Shown in pieces: positions 61,601-64,000 of a stretch of DNA of 64,000 nt. The stretch covers positions 573,159 to 637,158 of the forward strand of contig VXAI01000241.1 of the NCBI GenBank assembly GCA_013399305.1. The letters run 5' to 3'. This DNA comes from Rostratula benghalensis (taxonomy: Eukaryota > Chordata > Aves > Charadriiformes > Rostratulidae). Position numbers and translations under genes: made by a program. The stretch's first letter is position 1. Each line of letters begins with the position of its first letter. The notes under the pieces are model-generated. The model saw nothing but the letters and a program-made list of their open reading frames with translations, ran no database searches and was not told where the DNA came from.

Positions 61601-63965
61601 CAAACAACATATTTTAAGTGGTTAAAACAGCATGGATACTTTACACAAAAATTAGTATTCCACATCAAATGAAAACAAATAGTATAATTCTGTCATCATC
61701 TCTCTCACTGCAGAGAGTAAAATTTGCTTTTACAGAGCAACAGCATATGGCATAGTCCCAGTTCAAAAAAGCAGTCAGCAGCAGTCAATGCAGTTCATTC
61801 CATGGAGCTGCAGTTTACCAAAAGCCTGTGACCATCACATGCAGTGAGCACACGAACATATGTATGTAGAGATGCAGGATCACATTGTATCACCATGCCA
61901 AAAACTCAGCTAACAAACAGGCATCCCAGGAGAGATATTGTGAACTCAGTGCTCTCCCCCTTCTCACTGCAGCTCCAGGTCCTGGGCACCCCTAGGGACC
62001 AAGGCAGACATTCCCAAGCTTGCAGCATAACAAGCCAGGAGCCAGTATTGTGCTGGTTTAGAGGCACATATCTAAGATGTTCCTGTGGGTCACTCTGATC
62101 ACTGGCCATTAGTAGAAGTGAATCACTAGTGAAATCAGGGTTGCAGAATACGGGTGCCTTGCCGAAATGCAGAACCAAACAGACATTTTTTACAAACACT
62201 GTAAGCTACAAAAATGTTCCTCCTACTCAGAATTACACTTCACAGCAAAATACCCAAGCTTTTAACAGAAAACCCAATATTAATCTTTTTCCCAAGTTGG
62301 GACTCCACAAGAAAGAAAGATTTTGACAGCTGCAGATTTCACATGTCAAAGGCACAAGTCCTGTTCTTACAGATGGATTGTACAGAAATACACCTGTTGT
62401 TAAAATGCAGAAAATTACAGGAGCATTTAATCATGTAAAAACTCTGACAGGCTTCTTAGCCCAAGGCTAATACCTGGGGTCTGTGTCCTGTAATAATGTC
62501 CGGATTTACACTTTGGCTTACAGCAGGTGACTGCAGAGATCTCAGGCAGAGAAAGGGCATTAGCAGAGTGGGGCCTAGTGTCTAGTTTAACAGTAGGAAA
62601 CATGTTAATATTCCTCCTTGCCATAAAAGACTTACAGTAGCAATACAAGCACACACTCAGAACTACTTTTAGTTACTGCATAAATAATAATTTTTAAGCA
62701 CTATTTGAAATTATATTTCAAAAAAAATCTTTTCAGTTTAAGTAGCAAACCACCAGTTATTTTTCATCTTTACAAATTAATCAGCTCTAGAAATCTTTTT
62801 CAAGATGAAAATTTGTTGGCAGCAACCTCCCAATATAAAGTTCAGTCACCTAGAGATGATCAAAGAGTTTTGTACAGTTTCGTAAAAGCTGCCCTTCCCA
62901 TATTGGTAGATTGGTTAGATTTCCAAACACTTTTAAAAATGTGTGACCTAGAATGACTTCAGACATCATGAGCAGGAGTAAACACATCTTTGTCTCCTCC
63001 TTGCAAATTTGCCCCTTCCAGCTCCATAGATTAGCTTTTGTTCTCAGAGGTTGTTTTGGAAATTTAGTACTTAATTGCAAGAACTAGGAAATCCCCATTG
63101 AAAAAAGCAAAAAAGAAAAAAGCAAAAACCTGGAAAGTACTTAAAGACATAAAAAAAAATTTAAAAAAGCATACAACTAGGCCTCATTTGTTTTTATCTA
63201 AAAACTAAAAATACCACTGCTTCCATTTGCAAAGATGTATTTAGAAATATTCGTGTGATCCTGAATTTTCTGCAGTTATTAATGTCAAGCAGACAGCCAC
63301 ATATACCTTATCATATAATTTCATGTAAATGCCTGTCTCTTCTTACAAACATAATAAAAATGAATGCACACCTGCGGAATCAAAGCCTTCAGATTTGGTT
63401 CATACTCCTCTGCACAGTACATCAGCAGTGCTTTTAGGCATGGCATTAGGAAAAGAAACACTCTACCCAAAATTTCATAACCTAGAGTCAAATCAATCAC
63501 AAGCGTGTAGGATCCAAGATGCCGAAGTTTTGATTTCAAGCTAGTGAGTGCATACACTTTGATAGGACCCTTGTTTGCTGAAGCAGGTATAATCTAGTAG
63601 CTGTGTCACTTTTACATTTTAGAGGGCAGCTTTTATCAGCTGTTTGGCACACATCTTTTCAGTATTAAGTTGATAGGTTAGTTTGGGGTTTTGCTTTTCC
63701 TAAGTGCACGAGCAGCCAGAAACTTTGCTTGTCAGGTCAGTTTGTCCTTAACAGCCCTTTGTTTCCGTCAGCCTTACCTAGATTATCTTCAGGACCCCTT
63801 AGCCCTTTGAATTAGAAATAAACCCCCTTCCAGATTCCCCCCACCCAAGCCATAAATTCCCAAGTAACCTTTTATGTGAAGGCTTTCGTGGCAATTTCTG
63901 ACCAGATGGGAAGCCAGGATGGGGCTCAGCAGGCAGCCTCTGATCCCTGTACCTTCTGTCTGCAG
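58601..63965. other. Unique DNA, no gene recognised
   Basis: Poly-A runs at 59321-59335 and 60879-60896. Open frames up to 97 codons without recognisable features. No interspersed repeat recognised. Confidence 0.45.
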
Positions 63966-64000
63966 GCATCAGGTTGCAGCCCCTGCCAGTCACCCCGTGC
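63966..64000 (+). other. Possible exon start at the window edge
   Basis: A good acceptor (TGTACCTTCTGTCTGCAG, ending at 63965) precedes the last 35 bases, which are open in all three frames. The local GC content rises. Too little is visible to judge. Confidence 0.1.

Noticed and set aside
1..64000. CRISPR arrays, bacterial operons, rRNA or other structured RNA genes
   Set aside because: No regularly spaced direct repeats, no prokaryotic gene layout and no rRNA-like sequence were seen; the window is vertebrate nuclear DNA.

Overview
The window reads as nuclear DNA of a bird. The evidence is the repeat content. There are at least ten fragments of CR1 LINEs, the dominant avian retrotransposon. 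Several end in the CR1 3' signature (repeated ATTCTATGA-like octamers), and others carry recognisable CR1 endonuclease or reverse-transcriptase text. There are no Alu, B1/B2 or L1 elements. Base composition is AT-rich, homopolymer runs are frequent, and one single-base N is present. No bacterial-style gene organisation exists, and no intact protein gene was recognised. The longest stop-free frames (up to 166 codons) look like chance or repeat-derived ORFs, so this is intergenic or long-intron sequence.

Layout. 1-175 is the left-truncated end of a CR1 reverse-transcriptase fragment. 176-6300 is mostly unique AT-rich DNA with one short CR1 (5348-5620) and a possible conserved noncoding element (4085-4215). 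6359-6470 is a long homopurine/pentanucleotide tract. 6781-7095 is the only CpG-dense block and carries a perfect TCTCGCGAGA promoter palindrome. A 705-bp solo LTR with a near-perfect 5-bp target duplication (7187-7891) sits about 90 bp beyond it. 9572-13816 is a CR1 cluster: two minus-strand copies abut a long plus-strand copy with endonuclease and RT regions, and the plus copy's 3' part is interrupted by another minus-strand RT fragment.

14938-15517 holds AT-rich hairpin-forming repeats. 16612-18164 holds three splice-site-flanked, phase-compatible open segments that may be exons of an unidentified plus-strand gene; this is tentative. 22780-23260 looks like a second, older LTR with a duplicated 53-bp unit upstream of its polyadenylation signal. 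27214-27340 and 41787-42032 are further splice-flanked candidate exons, the latter with a 39-codon ORF that has a signal-peptide-like core. Short CR1 3' ends lie at 28565, 30798, 34960 and 47205. 45040-45320 is a degenerate RT fragment most like the RTE clade. 56590-58600 is a very degenerate, ancient CR1/L3-like LINE on the minus strand whose endonuclease and RT regions can still be followed.

There is no operon or pathway to reconstruct. Calls rest on reading the bases and on remembered family consensus patterns. No alignment or database search was possible, so repeat boundaries are approximate and the exon candidates are hypotheses.
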